Below are positions 8,722 through 16,965 of a stretch of DNA of 64,000 bases, piece after piece. The stretch covers positions 1 to 64,000 of the IMG/VR virus record IMGVR_UViG_3300024999_000034; one strand, written 5' to 3'. The DNA is from a virus. Numbering within the stretch: the stretch's first letter is position 1; every line of letters begins with the position of its first letter. The notes under the pieces were generated by a model. That model saw only the letters and a list, made by a program, of their open reading frames with translations. It had not been told where the DNA came from and did not search any database. A program made the translations under genes and the position numbers.

Positions 8722-9219
8722 TTATTTATCATTCTTTTGTTGATTTTGCTTATTTGCCTTTTCATCTTCTTTTATTAATGTTACTTTTACTTTTGTTCCA
8801 TCTTCAATAGCATCAACTACAGATCCTTTTAAATCATTGTAGTTTTCAACAGCTAATTCAGCTAACAATTCTTTATTGCCATTAGGAAGTTTTTCAATTT
8901 CCTCTTTTAGTTCTTCAGAATTTAGATTTGCCAACATTGTCTTTAATTGAGTATGAAGTTTAATATCTTCATATTTTACATTAAGTCCTAATGCATCAAA
9001 TACATTCTTGTCTTGCACATAAATATCTCCAGTTTGAATTAAATCACTAGTATAAGCCATATTTTCTAATTCAATAAATGGTAAAGTTGATGGTGTTCCT
9101 ATTTTTAACAAGGTAATAGGTCTACCATTTAATTGAATCCAATGAATTTTACTATTAGAATTATTAATTATTCTTACTTTCGTATCTGCATCTAATAGTT
9201 GTGTTTTTTTAGTTACCAT
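8722..9219 (-). CDS. Hypothetical virion-operon protein
   Basis: The 165-aa product starts MVTKKTQLLDADTKVRI after AAAGGAAATG. It has an N-terminal beta part (IHWIQLNGRPITLLKIG) and a charged, Lys/Glu/Gln-rich C terminus (EDEKANKQNQQKNDK). It lies between the capsid gene and the connector gene, so a role in head assembly is likely. Family not recognised. Confidence 0.6.
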   Translation of the reverse strand: MVTKKTQLLDADTKVRIINNSNSKIHWIQLNGRPITLLKIGTPSTLPFIELENMAYTSDLIQTGDIYVQDKNVFDALGLNVKYEDIKLHTQLKTMLANLNSEELKEEIEKLPNGNKELLAELAVENYNDLKGSVVDAIEDGTKVKVTLIKEDEKANKQNQQKNDK

Positions 9220-9295
9220 TTAATTTATCATTTCCTTTATATTTATTTTAGTGTTATACTGTGTTTGTCTTAATGTATGGTTATGAGGATAGAGA

Positions 9296-10117
9296 TTATG
9301 CTGTTTGTGCGTATTCCCATTTAAACCCTTTATGAGTTTTACGTATTCCATCACAACAACCAATAATATGAGTTTGATTAACTTTGTATTTTTCCCTTAT
9401 ATCTTTGTAAGTATCCCATGTTTCAATTAATTCACCTTCTAATGTAAATTGATTAATCTTTTTATCAAGATTAGGTACAAATACATTAATATCAAAATCT
9501 TCTTGTTCATATTCTGATTTTAAAAACCATAAAAAGTTATGAGCATACTTATATTTGTGAATACATGTTCTAGAAATATCAGAATTAGATATACACAATA
9601 TTTTAGAAGCATAAGTAGCATTTTCCCATTCTTGAATATATACACCATCAATTGTACATTGAATTACAGGATTGCTTTTAGCAATGCTCATATTTTTCTT
9701 ACCTTCGTCTGTTCGCTTAATCCCCTTCATTGATTTACTCATTTTGCTTTTAGTTTCTTCAGAGTGATGGAGACCTAGTTTGCTTTCAGCAGTAGGACAT
9801 ATATTATAAGCAATATCCTTATTACAAGCATCTAATGTATCTATCCAATGCTGTTCACGTTTAATTAAATCGTCTTTAGATTCTACTTTTTCTAGTAAAA
9901 CGACTATAAAATTTTGTGAACCATATTTATTATAAGAGTTTTGTAAATAAGTGTTTTTATGTTTATTATTCCTTAAATCTCTATAATGAGTTAATTTGCG
10001 TTGCCATAAATTTTTAGCACTACCAACATAAAATTTATTGTTTATTAAATTTATAATTAGATAAATACCAGAATACTTCATATCGCTTGTAATAATTTGT
10101 GAATTAATCTGTTCCAA
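9296..10117 (-). CDS. GIY-YIG homing endonuclease with NUMOD modules
   Basis: The catalytic domain reads SGIYLIINLINNKFYVGSAK with the Arg of LWQRKLTHY and the Glu of IKREQHWI. It is followed by a NUMOD3-type HSEETKSKMSKSMKG and two NUMOD1-type DNA-binding segments (VIQCTIDGVYIQEWENA..A and INQFTLEGELIETWDTYKDI). I chose TTG 10117 because AAAGGA lies 7 nt upstream; the open frame continues to a TTG at 10162, but that codon touches a terminator hairpin. The gene sits directly after the major capsid gene and its terminator, a typical free-standing homing-gene site near a conserved target. Confidence 0.85.
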   Translation of the reverse strand: MEQINSQIITSDMKYSGIYLIINLINNKFYVGSAKNLWQRKLTHYRDLRNNKHKNTYLQNSYNKYGSQNFIVVLLEKVESKDDLIKREQHWIDTLDACNKDIAYNICPTAESKLGLHHSEETKSKMSKSMKGIKRTDEGKKNMSIAKSNPVIQCTIDGVYIQEWENATYASKILCISNSDISRTCIHKYKYAHNFLWFLKSEYEQEDFDINVFVPNLDKKINQFTLEGELIETWDTYKDIREKYKVNQTHIIGCCDGIRKTHKGFKWEYAQTA

Positions 10118-10164
10118 TTCATCATCCTTTCTATGAAAACCTTTCAAATTTGAATAAAACAAAG

Positions 10165-10189
10165 AAGAGGGTAGAAAGGATACCCTCTT
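10165..10189 (-). terminator. Terminator after the major capsid gene
   Basis: AAGAGGGTA (10165-10173) pairs with TACCCTCTT (10181-10189), loop of 7 nt. It ends the capsid transcript before the GIY-YIG gene. Confidence 0.7.
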
Positions 10190-10236
10190 TTAAGACAAAT
10201 TGCGCTATTTATCCTATCTTTGCTTTAAAATAATCT

Positions 10237-11238
10237 TTAGAGCGATGTATTGCGATACGCACAAAACATATTTGAATAAACAATTGTTAAACCGAACTTT
10301 TTATAACTTTCGAAATCAATACTCATATCAGAATTTTCAGTCTCTCTAACAATTGTTTCACCTTCAAATGCAACTTTAACAATTTTGCTTTCATTTGTTA
10401 CAATTACAAAAGCATATTGATCACTCAAAACTTTACTAGTATTAGTATCATCAGCAAAAGCATTAGGCAATACAATAACGCTTGCTCCTCTAAATTTACC
10501 AATTCTTCCGAATTCCCTACGTTCAGTTTTGTCCATATCCGTTATAAAACCAGGAGTTTCTTCAATTGTTCCTGCAAAGGTAGGAGTACAGAAAATTACA
10601 ACATTGTCTCCATAAGATTGAACATTAGTAATCAATTGACCCATTTGACTAGGAACAAAAGCATTTGCTTGAACTTTCATATTGGAAGTCAAACCAGTAA
10701 ATGAAGCAATTAAAGTAGCCTGAATTTGAAGATTAATTTTTTCCATAATACCATCAATAATAGCATTAATTAAATCAGTCCAGTCCACCACTCCATCCAA
10801 GAAACGCTCAAATTCGACATAAACTGCGCCACCATAAGCTTCCATTGTCATATTGATATAGTCTACATCAAGTCTTGTTCTCTCAATTACTCCACCCAAA
10901 CCAACTTTTGTAATAAAATTAAGCAATCCACGTTTGCCTTTTTTGGTTTTAAACTTAGGTTTTTGTCCTTGGTCAAGAATTTGATACTCAACAAAACCAC
11001 CATAAGCGTCATCAACTCTCTTAGGAAGGATTTCATCTACATTTTCTTCAACAAGCTCAAAGATTTCAATTTTGTTTCTACGAAAACTCTTATATCTATT
11101 ATCTCCATCAGGAACCAATTCTTTAAAAGCATCTCTTAACGCACTATTCTTTTCATCAGAGGTATATGTAACCCCATTCTCTACAGTGTCTTTACGATTA
11201 TATGCTTGTTTTGCAAGTTCGAAATATTTTCTTTCCAT
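10237..11238 (-). CDS. Major capsid protein (HK97 fold)
   Basis: The 333-aa protein begins MERKYFELAKQAYNRKDT behind a GGAGG site. It has features of HK97-type capsid proteins of Firmicute phages: a helical N-arm (KSFRRNKIEIFELVEENVDE), a long central region with WTDLINAIIDGIMEKINLQI (spine helix), a TPTFAGTIEETPGFITDM segment, and a C-terminal VYSNMFCAYRNTSL strand. It follows a protease-scaffold gene and a decoration-type gene, as in HK97-like head modules, and is followed by a strong terminator. It forms the icosahedral shell. Confidence 0.8.
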   Translation of the reverse strand: MERKYFELAKQAYNRKDTVENGVTYTSDEKNSALRDAFKELVPDGDNRYKSFRRNKIEIFELVEENVDEILPKRVDDAYGGFVEYQILDQGQKPKFKTKKGKRGLLNFITKVGLGGVIERTRLDVDYINMTMEAYGGAVYVEFERFLDGVVDWTDLINAIIDGIMEKINLQIQATLIASFTGLTSNMKVQANAFVPSQMGQLITNVQSYGDNVVIFCTPTFAGTIEETPGFITDMDKTERREFGRIGKFRGASVIVLPNAFADDTNTSKVLSDQYAFVIVTNESKIVKVAFEGETIVRETENSDMSIDFESYKKFGLTIVYSNMFCAYRNTSL

Positions 11239-11289
11239 GTTAATCTAATTCCTCCTTCTAATTATTAAATATTATTTTATTGTTTATTA

Positions 11290-11841
11290 TTAAGCTTTAG
11301 TGCATGTGAAGCAAAGCGCAGATTCTCCAGCAGGTAAAGTTACAACTCTAGTTGCTTGTAATTCAATTGCAGCACCAGCATTTTGGATAGGTTCTAATTC
11401 AATCTGACCATTAGTAGATGGATAAGCATATACAGCAGTTCCAGCAGTAATAGCAGCAACAATTGCAGCATAACTAGCATAATCACCATCATCATATTTG
11501 AAGTTATTCGTATCAAACATGTCACCAATATGAAAACGATAAATACGAGGTAAGAATTCACCAAGATTCAATCTAAAATTACCGAGAGACATATCACTCT
11601 CATCATACATTTTTTCCACACATGCTATTAATCCACATCTAATTGTTGGGCCACTAGGAAGGCCAAGAGTTTTTGCATAATGCTCTTCTTCCAAAAGAAA
11701 TCCATTTTGACAAGCTGTGGCAGCAAAATCAGTTGCATTCAACGCATACTGAATGTTATGTTCACCTGTTTTAACCCCTGCTACTTTACGAAGATTTACA
11801 ATACCATATCTACCAGTTACTACATTATTTACATTAGCCAT
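11290..11841 (-). CDS. Putative capsid decoration / stabilisation protein
   Basis: The 183-aa product starts MANVNNVVTGRYGIVNL behind GAAGGAGGAAAATAAACA. It lies between the protease-scaffold and major capsid genes, the usual place for a head decoration protein. It has an Ala- and Thr-rich C terminus and several cysteines (TIRCGLIACVEKMYDES, LCFTCTKA). No family recognised, so the call rests on position. Confidence 0.5.
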   Translation of the reverse strand: MANVNNVVTGRYGIVNLRKVAGVKTGEHNIQYALNATDFAATACQNGFLLEEEHYAKTLGLPSGPTIRCGLIACVEKMYDESDMSLGNFRLNLGEFLPRIYRFHIGDMFDTNNFKYDDGDYASYAAIVAAITAGTAVYAYPSTNGQIELEPIQNAGAAIELQATRVVTLPAGESALCFTCTKA

Positions 11842-11871
11842 TGTTTATTTTCCTCCTTCTAATTAATTTAA

Positions 11872-13608
11872 TTATTTTTTGATACAAGATGTCCAATCAT
11901 CTTTCTTTTTACAAGTAAAACTATTCAATGGAATTTCTGTTTCTATTTTCTTAGGTTTTTTATTGAATTTTGCTTGCAAATCTTTGTCTGCATAAATTAG
12001 CTTGAACTCTTTTTCCATTTCTTCAGTAGAAAGGTCTTTATCTTGTACTAATTTAATTTCTTCGGCAGTCAACACCTTAGAAAAGTTTTCTACTAATTCT
12101 GTTTTGAGTTGAAGTTGTTGTTGAGCGAATAATTCTGCTTGTGCTGTTTCTGTGTTTGATTTAAATTCTAGTAGAGATTGATTGGATTGAGTGAGAGTTT
12201 CATTTTCTGATTCAAGTGCAGAATATTTACTTTGAATCAATTCTAATTCAGGTTTAACTTTTTCAAATTCAATTGTAATAGATTCAAGTTTTGTCTGAAT
12301 TTCAACTTTTTCCAATTCAAGAGCAGTGAACTTTTCTGTAATTTCGACATTTTCTGTTTGGATTGTATTAAATTTTTCTGTAATTGCACCTATATTATCA
12401 CTATCGTTTGATTTTGAAAATGCTTCTGTTAACTCTTTCTCTTTATCGCTTACTGCATAATCAATTGCTTCTTGAGGGAATAAGTTAAACATAGCTACAG
12501 CTTCTCCATCAATAAAATCAACAATTTCAAACTTCTTCCTCTTTTTTGTCGCAAAGTCAACTACAACACTATCACCATTCATAGAGTACATAAAACCATA
12601 AAGATTATAATTGTCTTGTCTATCATAAGCGAATACTTCTATCTCTGAGTTATCAACATAAGAGTATTTTGAACGCTCATCTCCCCATCTGTCCCTATAC
12701 TTCTCCACATTTAAAGCATTTGCAATTTCTTCTTGTTTTTGAGAAGCTAATAGAGCAAAATGTTCCACAATCTTTTCTTCTAATTGTTCAATAGAAAGTT
12801 CTTCAATGCTAAAATTTAACACATCAGAAGTTAGATTGTATTTTTGTAATAATTCCAATTTTTCATCCAATTTTGTATTACCTCCTTTATTTTTCATTGT
12901 TTCTGTATCACCCCCTTTCAGGGGATTATTAATTAATTCACTAATTTGATTATTAAACTCAAATAGTAAATTATTAAACTGAGATTTAAATTGTTCATTA
13001 AAATTATATTTATTTATAATAACTGAAGCTTGCTCAAAACAAGGCTCAACATTATCAACGCCTACTTCACCATTTTCATCTATATCTTTACCTAATAAAC
13101 AAAGTGCAGAATACTCAAATGAATTTATTTGAAAATTACCATTTTCTTTAATAGTAAAGTCACTAATTGAAATTTCCATGCTTTGGTTAATTCCGTCATC
13201 TATAACTTTTTGTATCTGATCTGGGTATCTACCTGCCCAAAGGACAACATCTGCTTGAAGATATTTATGTATTACTCCATTATCTTCAAGTTCAACCCAT
13301 TGTGCATTGTGATTCTCTTTAACTACACCATAAGGAACAGTTTTGTCCTTCAATACCAAAGTATTTCCTTGCCATTCAATTGCAATATCGTGTCCACCAA
13401 AATTTTGTTTTTCAGGCAACCAATTTCCAACTATAGGAATTAGAGATAAACTTGGCATTGCATTAGTAAATGCTAATTCTACAATATCTGAAGAATTTCT
13501 ATTATCACCTTGATATGCAATCAAAGCAGTACCTTCAACAAACTCGGAGTTATTAAGTTGTGTAAAATCATTATTAAACTTTACTTTTAAACTAGGATGC
13601 TTATTCAA
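11872..13608 (-). CDS. Capsid maturation protease fused to scaffold
   Basis: The first 200 residues of this 578-aa protein look like a head maturation protease: GGHDIAIEW (candidate H73), YLQADVVLWAGRYPDQI, SMEIS (candidate S143) and FEYSALCLLGKD. From about residue 240 the protein is a charged scaffold with a long coiled coil (residues about 400-510, rich in E, K, L, Q). Two strong in-frame internal ribosome-binding sites at the junction suggest that the scaffold is also made alone. It precedes the decoration and capsid genes. The protease would digest the scaffold during maturation. Confidence 0.75.
   Translation of the reverse strand: MNKHPSLKVKFNNDFTQLNNSEFVEGTALIAYQGDNRNSSDIVELAFTNAMPSLSLIPIVGNWLPEKQNFGGHDIAIEWQGNTLVLKDKTVPYGVVKENHNAQWVELEDNGVIHKYLQADVVLWAGRYPDQIQKVIDDGINQSMEISISDFTIKENGNFQINSFEYSALCLLGKDIDENGEVGVDNVEPCFEQASVIINKYNFNEQFKSQFNNLLFEFNNQISELINNPLKGGDTETMKNKGGNTKLDEKLELLQKYNLTSDVLNFSIEELSIEQLEEKIVEHFALLASQKQEEIANALNVEKYRDRWGDERSKYSYVDNSEIEVFAYDRQDNYNLYGFMYSMNGDSVVVDFATKKRKKFEIVDFIDGEAVAMFNLFPQEAIDYAVSDKEKELTEAFSKSNDSDNIGAITEKFNTIQTENVEITEKFTALELEKVEIQTKLESITIEFEKVKPELELIQSKYSALESENETLTQSNQSLLEFKSNTETAQAELFAQQQLQLKTELVENFSKVLTAEEIKLVQDKDLSTEEMEKEFKLIYADKDLQAKFNKKPKKIETEIPLNSFTCKKKDDWTSCIKK
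12868..12915 (-). promoter_or_regulatory. Internal translation starts for a separate scaffold protein
   Basis: Within the protease-scaffold gene, AAAGGGGGTGATACAGAAAC precedes an in-frame ATG (12897-12895, residue 238). AAAGGAGGTAATACAAAA precedes an in-frame TTG (12870-12868, residue 247). Either would give a scaffold of about 335-341 aa with the same C terminus, as in nested protease/scaffold genes such as lambda C/Nu3. Confidence 0.6.
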
Positions 13609-13636
13609 TTTTTCACCACCTTTATTATTTTATAAA

Positions 13637-13831
13637 CTAAAACATTATTCTATTACTAACAACGCATTTGCTCTTATCAATATGATTAAAATTAAATTTA
13701 TTGTTGGTATCAATAGCAAAAACCCAACATTGTTTATTATCAATATGGGTTTCTTGAAAAAGTTTTAATTGTTGTGATTGAAGTTTTATTTTTTCTTGTT
13801 CATCAAAACAATATATGAATATTGTGATCAC
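13637..13831 (-). CDS. Small hypothetical protein between portal and protease genes
   Basis: The 64-aa frame opens at GTG 13831 and reads MITIFIYCFDEQEKIKLQ... with a Trp/Phe-rich middle (CWVFAIDTNNKFNFNHID). The initiation region is weak: AGTAG is directly against the GTG. The gene begins 17 nt after the stop of the homing endonuclease. Insertion of that gene may have replaced its original start. Coding likelihood is moderate. Confidence 0.45.
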   Translation of the reverse strand: MITIFIYCFDEQEKIKLQSQQLKLFQETHIDNKQCWVFAIDTNNKFNFNHIDKSKCVVSNRIMF

Positions 13832-13847
13832 CTACTTTTTGTTTTAT

Positions 13848-15218
13848 TTATGATGCTTTTGATAATATGTTTAGTTCTTTTGTTAGTATTGCTTCTATGT
13901 TGTCGAAGTCCCAATACCAAATCTCCAGAAAATTATATTTATTTTCCTTGGCGTATTCTCTTTTTCGCCTATCATGTTCAACTTGTCTTTCAAAGTCTTC
14001 TTTAGTTTGGTTTTTCACAGTTCCATCATGGTATTCGCCTTGATACTCTACTAGAAGATTATATTTAGGCAAATAAAAATCATATGATAGTAGTCCTCCA
14101 CCTAGCCCTATAAGTCCTTCAAATGTTTTTTGAGGTATGAAATATGTATTGTTATGTTTATCAATATCTAACAATTTATCATAATCATCTTGAGCAATTT
14201 CAATAAATTTTTTATAAATAAAAACTCTTTTACATTCTTTTTCTCCTTTAGATTTATTGCATTCTGGACAACCAGTATTCGAACCTGTTCTATTATTTGG
14301 TTTTGCTATCCATTCATGGTTACATTCTTTGCATTGCCACCAGATATCTTTTTCACTACCATAAGTTATATCAAAAGCAGTTAACTTACCATTCTTAGTC
14401 GAATGCCAATCCGAAGCAATTTCAGGAAATTTAGTCGCAAGACAATTAGATAAACCTACTTGCTTACTAGCACAAAAAGAACAACCACAACCACTTGAAA
14501 TATTATCCCATGCTTGATAAAACTCTTCTCCGCACTCTTCTTTTAAACACTTCCATTGGAGTTTTTTACGGTTGTTTTTATATTCTGTACTTATTAATTC
14601 AAAAAGTTTATTATTTAATTTACACCATAATTTAATATTTTGGATAGAATAAGGATTACTATCATCTGCTATATGAAAATTACTTAATCTTTTTAAATCT
14701 GACCAAGTTCTTACATATGTGTATCCATTTTTATCTAATAAAATTAATTTATCCTTATTATTTTTAAATTTATTTAATAGTATTAAATTAAGATTATTAC
14801 TTTCTAAGAATAATTTAATATTCTGAGTTGAATAAATATTTTTCTCACTAACAAAAGCATGATTACTATCAATATTTTTATGTAGTATCCTCCAAGTTAA
14901 ATTATAATAATATCCATCAACGTCACGTAAAATTAAATAAGAATCTTCATTCTTATATTCATCAGATATTAAAGTATATTTATTCTTATAATTTTTTAAA
15001 AATAGTTTTATATTTTGTATAGAATATGGATTAGATGAATGCACAAATTTTGGTCTTACGCCATCACGAAATGAATTCCAAACAATTGTATAATAATAAC
15101 CTTTATTATCTTTAACAATAAGTATTCCTTTATTCCCTGTATATTCTTTACTGATCAGTTCATATCCAAATGACTTCAAATATATTCTAACATCATTTGT
15201 TTCTAATTTATTACTCAT
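13848..15218 (-). CDS. Homing-endonuclease-like protein with zinc ribbons and a PD-(D/E)XK core
   Basis: The 456-aa protein has three N-terminal copies of a module ending NPYSIQNIKLFLKNYK (near residues 65, 125 and 190). Zinc modules follow (CLKEECGEEF... CGCSFC and WWQCKECNHEW... GCPECNKSKG). The C-terminal nuclease core reads LSYDFYLPKYNLLVEYQGEY then EHDRRKREYAKENKYNFLEI. This arrangement is that of free-standing phage homing nucleases of the Vsr/EDxHD group. It lies between the portal gene and the protease gene. Confidence 0.75.
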   Translation of the reverse strand: MSNKLETNDVRIYLKSFGYELISKEYTGNKGILIVKDNKGYYYTIVWNSFRDGVRPKFVHSSNPYSIQNIKLFLKNYKNKYTLISDEYKNEDSYLILRDVDGYYYNLTWRILHKNIDSNHAFVSEKNIYSTQNIKLFLESNNLNLILLNKFKNNKDKLILLDKNGYTYVRTWSDLKRLSNFHIADDSNPYSIQNIKLWCKLNNKLFELISTEYKNNRKKLQWKCLKEECGEEFYQAWDNISSGCGCSFCASKQVGLSNCLATKFPEIASDWHSTKNGKLTAFDITYGSEKDIWWQCKECNHEWIAKPNNRTGSNTGCPECNKSKGEKECKRVFIYKKFIEIAQDDYDKLLDIDKHNNTYFIPQKTFEGLIGLGGGLLSYDFYLPKYNLLVEYQGEYHDGTVKNQTKEDFERQVEHDRRKREYAKENKYNFLEIWYWDFDNIEAILTKELNILSKAS

Positions 15219-15259
15219 ATTATATCTCCCTTCATATAGAAATCCCTTAAATTATAAAA

Positions 15260-15306
15260 GTGGCAGGAAGTAGGGAAACTTCTTTTCGATCCGTCGATCT
15301 AGCCAC
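15260..15306 (-). terminator. Compact three-stem structure after the portal gene
   Basis: An outer stem GTGGC/GCCAC (15260-15264 with 15302-15306) encloses GAAGT/ACTTC and GATC/GATC hairpins. On the minus strand the outer stem is followed by TTTTATAATTT, so it can act as terminator. The three-way junction shape is unusual for a simple terminator. Confidence 0.5.
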
Positions 15307-15314
15307 AAAACCTT

Positions 15315-16928
15315 TTATCGTTTGTTATTTTCTTTGTCTTTGCTAATAATCCCACCATCAGTTAAATCACCATCTGCTTTAGTTGGTCTTCCACCAATAT
15401 CGTCTTGACTACCAGAATTTTGGTTCATATTAATAGGAGTTATCCATGATTCTTTTGATTTTGTTAAATTTTCATATTCAAGACTAGCTAAATAATCATT
15501 ACTGTTATGTCCTGCCTTACTTGAAAGTATAGAAAATGACCCACCTATTGTAGTCAATTTATATTCCTGCTCAATCTGCTCATTTTGATTGTACCAAGTT
15601 ATTTTCCATATATTTAGTTTAAATGTATATTTTTTCCTTAAATTTACATTGCTAATTCTATAATTAAACCAACTTTGAATCTTGTCAAGCATGTTAAATA
15701 CATTAGACTGTATGTAAACTAAATTCTGAGTTACACCTACTGAAGAATTTGTTGAACTACCTCCGAGAAGCAGTGGATTTGCTCCTGCTTGCATATAAGC
15801 CATTGACTTAGCAAATTCAGCTAAAGATTCTTTTTCATTTTGAACACTTTTAAAAGAAATTTCTTCTAATTTATACGGACTACCGACAACGCAAACTGAC
15901 TCTGGCAAACCTTGACTTACAACGTCCACCCAGGAAGAAACGACTTCTGGTTCTACCAATGGGATACCACTCTCTTCGTCTGTCGGAAATTTAATGGAGA
16001 CCATTTTTAATTTTTGATCCCTAGAAGACTCTATCTCTTCATCAATCAAATCATTAAGCAAAAATAATTCAGTAAATAATTGACTATACAATGGTAAAAA
16101 GAAAGTATCATTATCTCCACCTAATTTAATACAGCAAACTTTTTCATTAGGCAAAGGTTGCCATTCTGGATATCTCAATTTGTCTGGATTCTTTTTATAT
16201 CTATCATATAGAGACTTAAATTCAGCAGGATATACTCCCCAAGCAAATTCAGATAATTCATTATCTCTTGTTAAATCATCAAAATACTTGAAGTTAAATT
16301 CCACCTTGTATTGTCCACTTTTAATTGAATAAAGCCTAATATACTTAATTGGTAAGTCCCATAGATAAGGAAAGTCTCCATCATTTTTCTCAAATCCACA
16401 ATATGCACCATATCTAACAATACTTTCAATTATTCTTCTTCCAGTTTTCTTTATATCAATATTTTCAACATAATTCCTAACTGTATCAAATTCATTTTCA
16501 AAATTATTTAAAATCTTATCAAAAATTTCTTGATCTATTAGATTACCTAATTCATCAAACTCAGTTTTTGCTTTTATTTCTAAATTAAGTTTTCTCATTG
16601 TAGATTTTGTTGGTTGGAGATAATTATCTAGAGTTGCCATATTAGAAGTTAGATTAACTAAAGTCTTATATATTCCTTCAGGTGCATACAATGTATCAGA
16701 TAAATCTAGAATTTCTGTTTGAAATTTAATTGGATTATTTAACCACAATTTTATTTTATCTATTGTTATATTTTTACTGTTTTTTGTTGATCTTTTATTT
16801 GAGAAAAATGATGCAATGCGAGAGAGGGAGAAGTTTTTTGATTTTGATGGTTCCCATGATTCTTTTAAGGCAAATAGATTGGGGGAGAGGGGTTGGGAAG
16901 ATGATGGAGTTTTGTTTTGATCTGACAA
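15315..16928 (-). CDS. Portal protein
   Basis: A TTG start at 16928 follows AAAGGAGG at 7 nt. The 537-aa protein lies directly after the large terminase. It shows portal-like features: IYKTLVNLTSNMATLDNYLQ near residue 85, RRIIESIVRYGAYCGF, LWDLPIKYIRLYSIKSGQY, and the tunnel-region AKSMAYMQAGANPLLLGG. The N terminus is Ser/Lys-rich and the C terminus is Gly/Asp-rich. It should form the dodecameric DNA entry channel. The length fits the SP-beta-like and related portal families. Confidence 0.8.
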   Translation of the reverse strand: MSDQNKTPSSSQPLSPNLFALKESWEPSKSKNFSLSRIASFFSNKRSTKNSKNITIDKIKLWLNNPIKFQTEILDLSDTLYAPEGIYKTLVNLTSNMATLDNYLQPTKSTMRKLNLEIKAKTEFDELGNLIDQEIFDKILNNFENEFDTVRNYVENIDIKKTGRRIIESIVRYGAYCGFEKNDGDFPYLWDLPIKYIRLYSIKSGQYKVEFNFKYFDDLTRDNELSEFAWGVYPAEFKSLYDRYKKNPDKLRYPEWQPLPNEKVCCIKLGGDNDTFFLPLYSQLFTELFLLNDLIDEEIESSRDQKLKMVSIKFPTDEESGIPLVEPEVVSSWVDVVSQGLPESVCVVGSPYKLEEISFKSVQNEKESLAEFAKSMAYMQAGANPLLLGGSSTNSSVGVTQNLVYIQSNVFNMLDKIQSWFNYRISNVNLRKKYTFKLNIWKITWYNQNEQIEQEYKLTTIGGSFSILSSKAGHNSNDYLASLEYENLTKSKESWITPINMNQNSGSQDDIGGRPTKADGDLTDGGIISKDKENNKR

Positions 16929-16965
16929 GGATGAACCTCCTTTCTGTTTGTTTATTGTGATTGTG

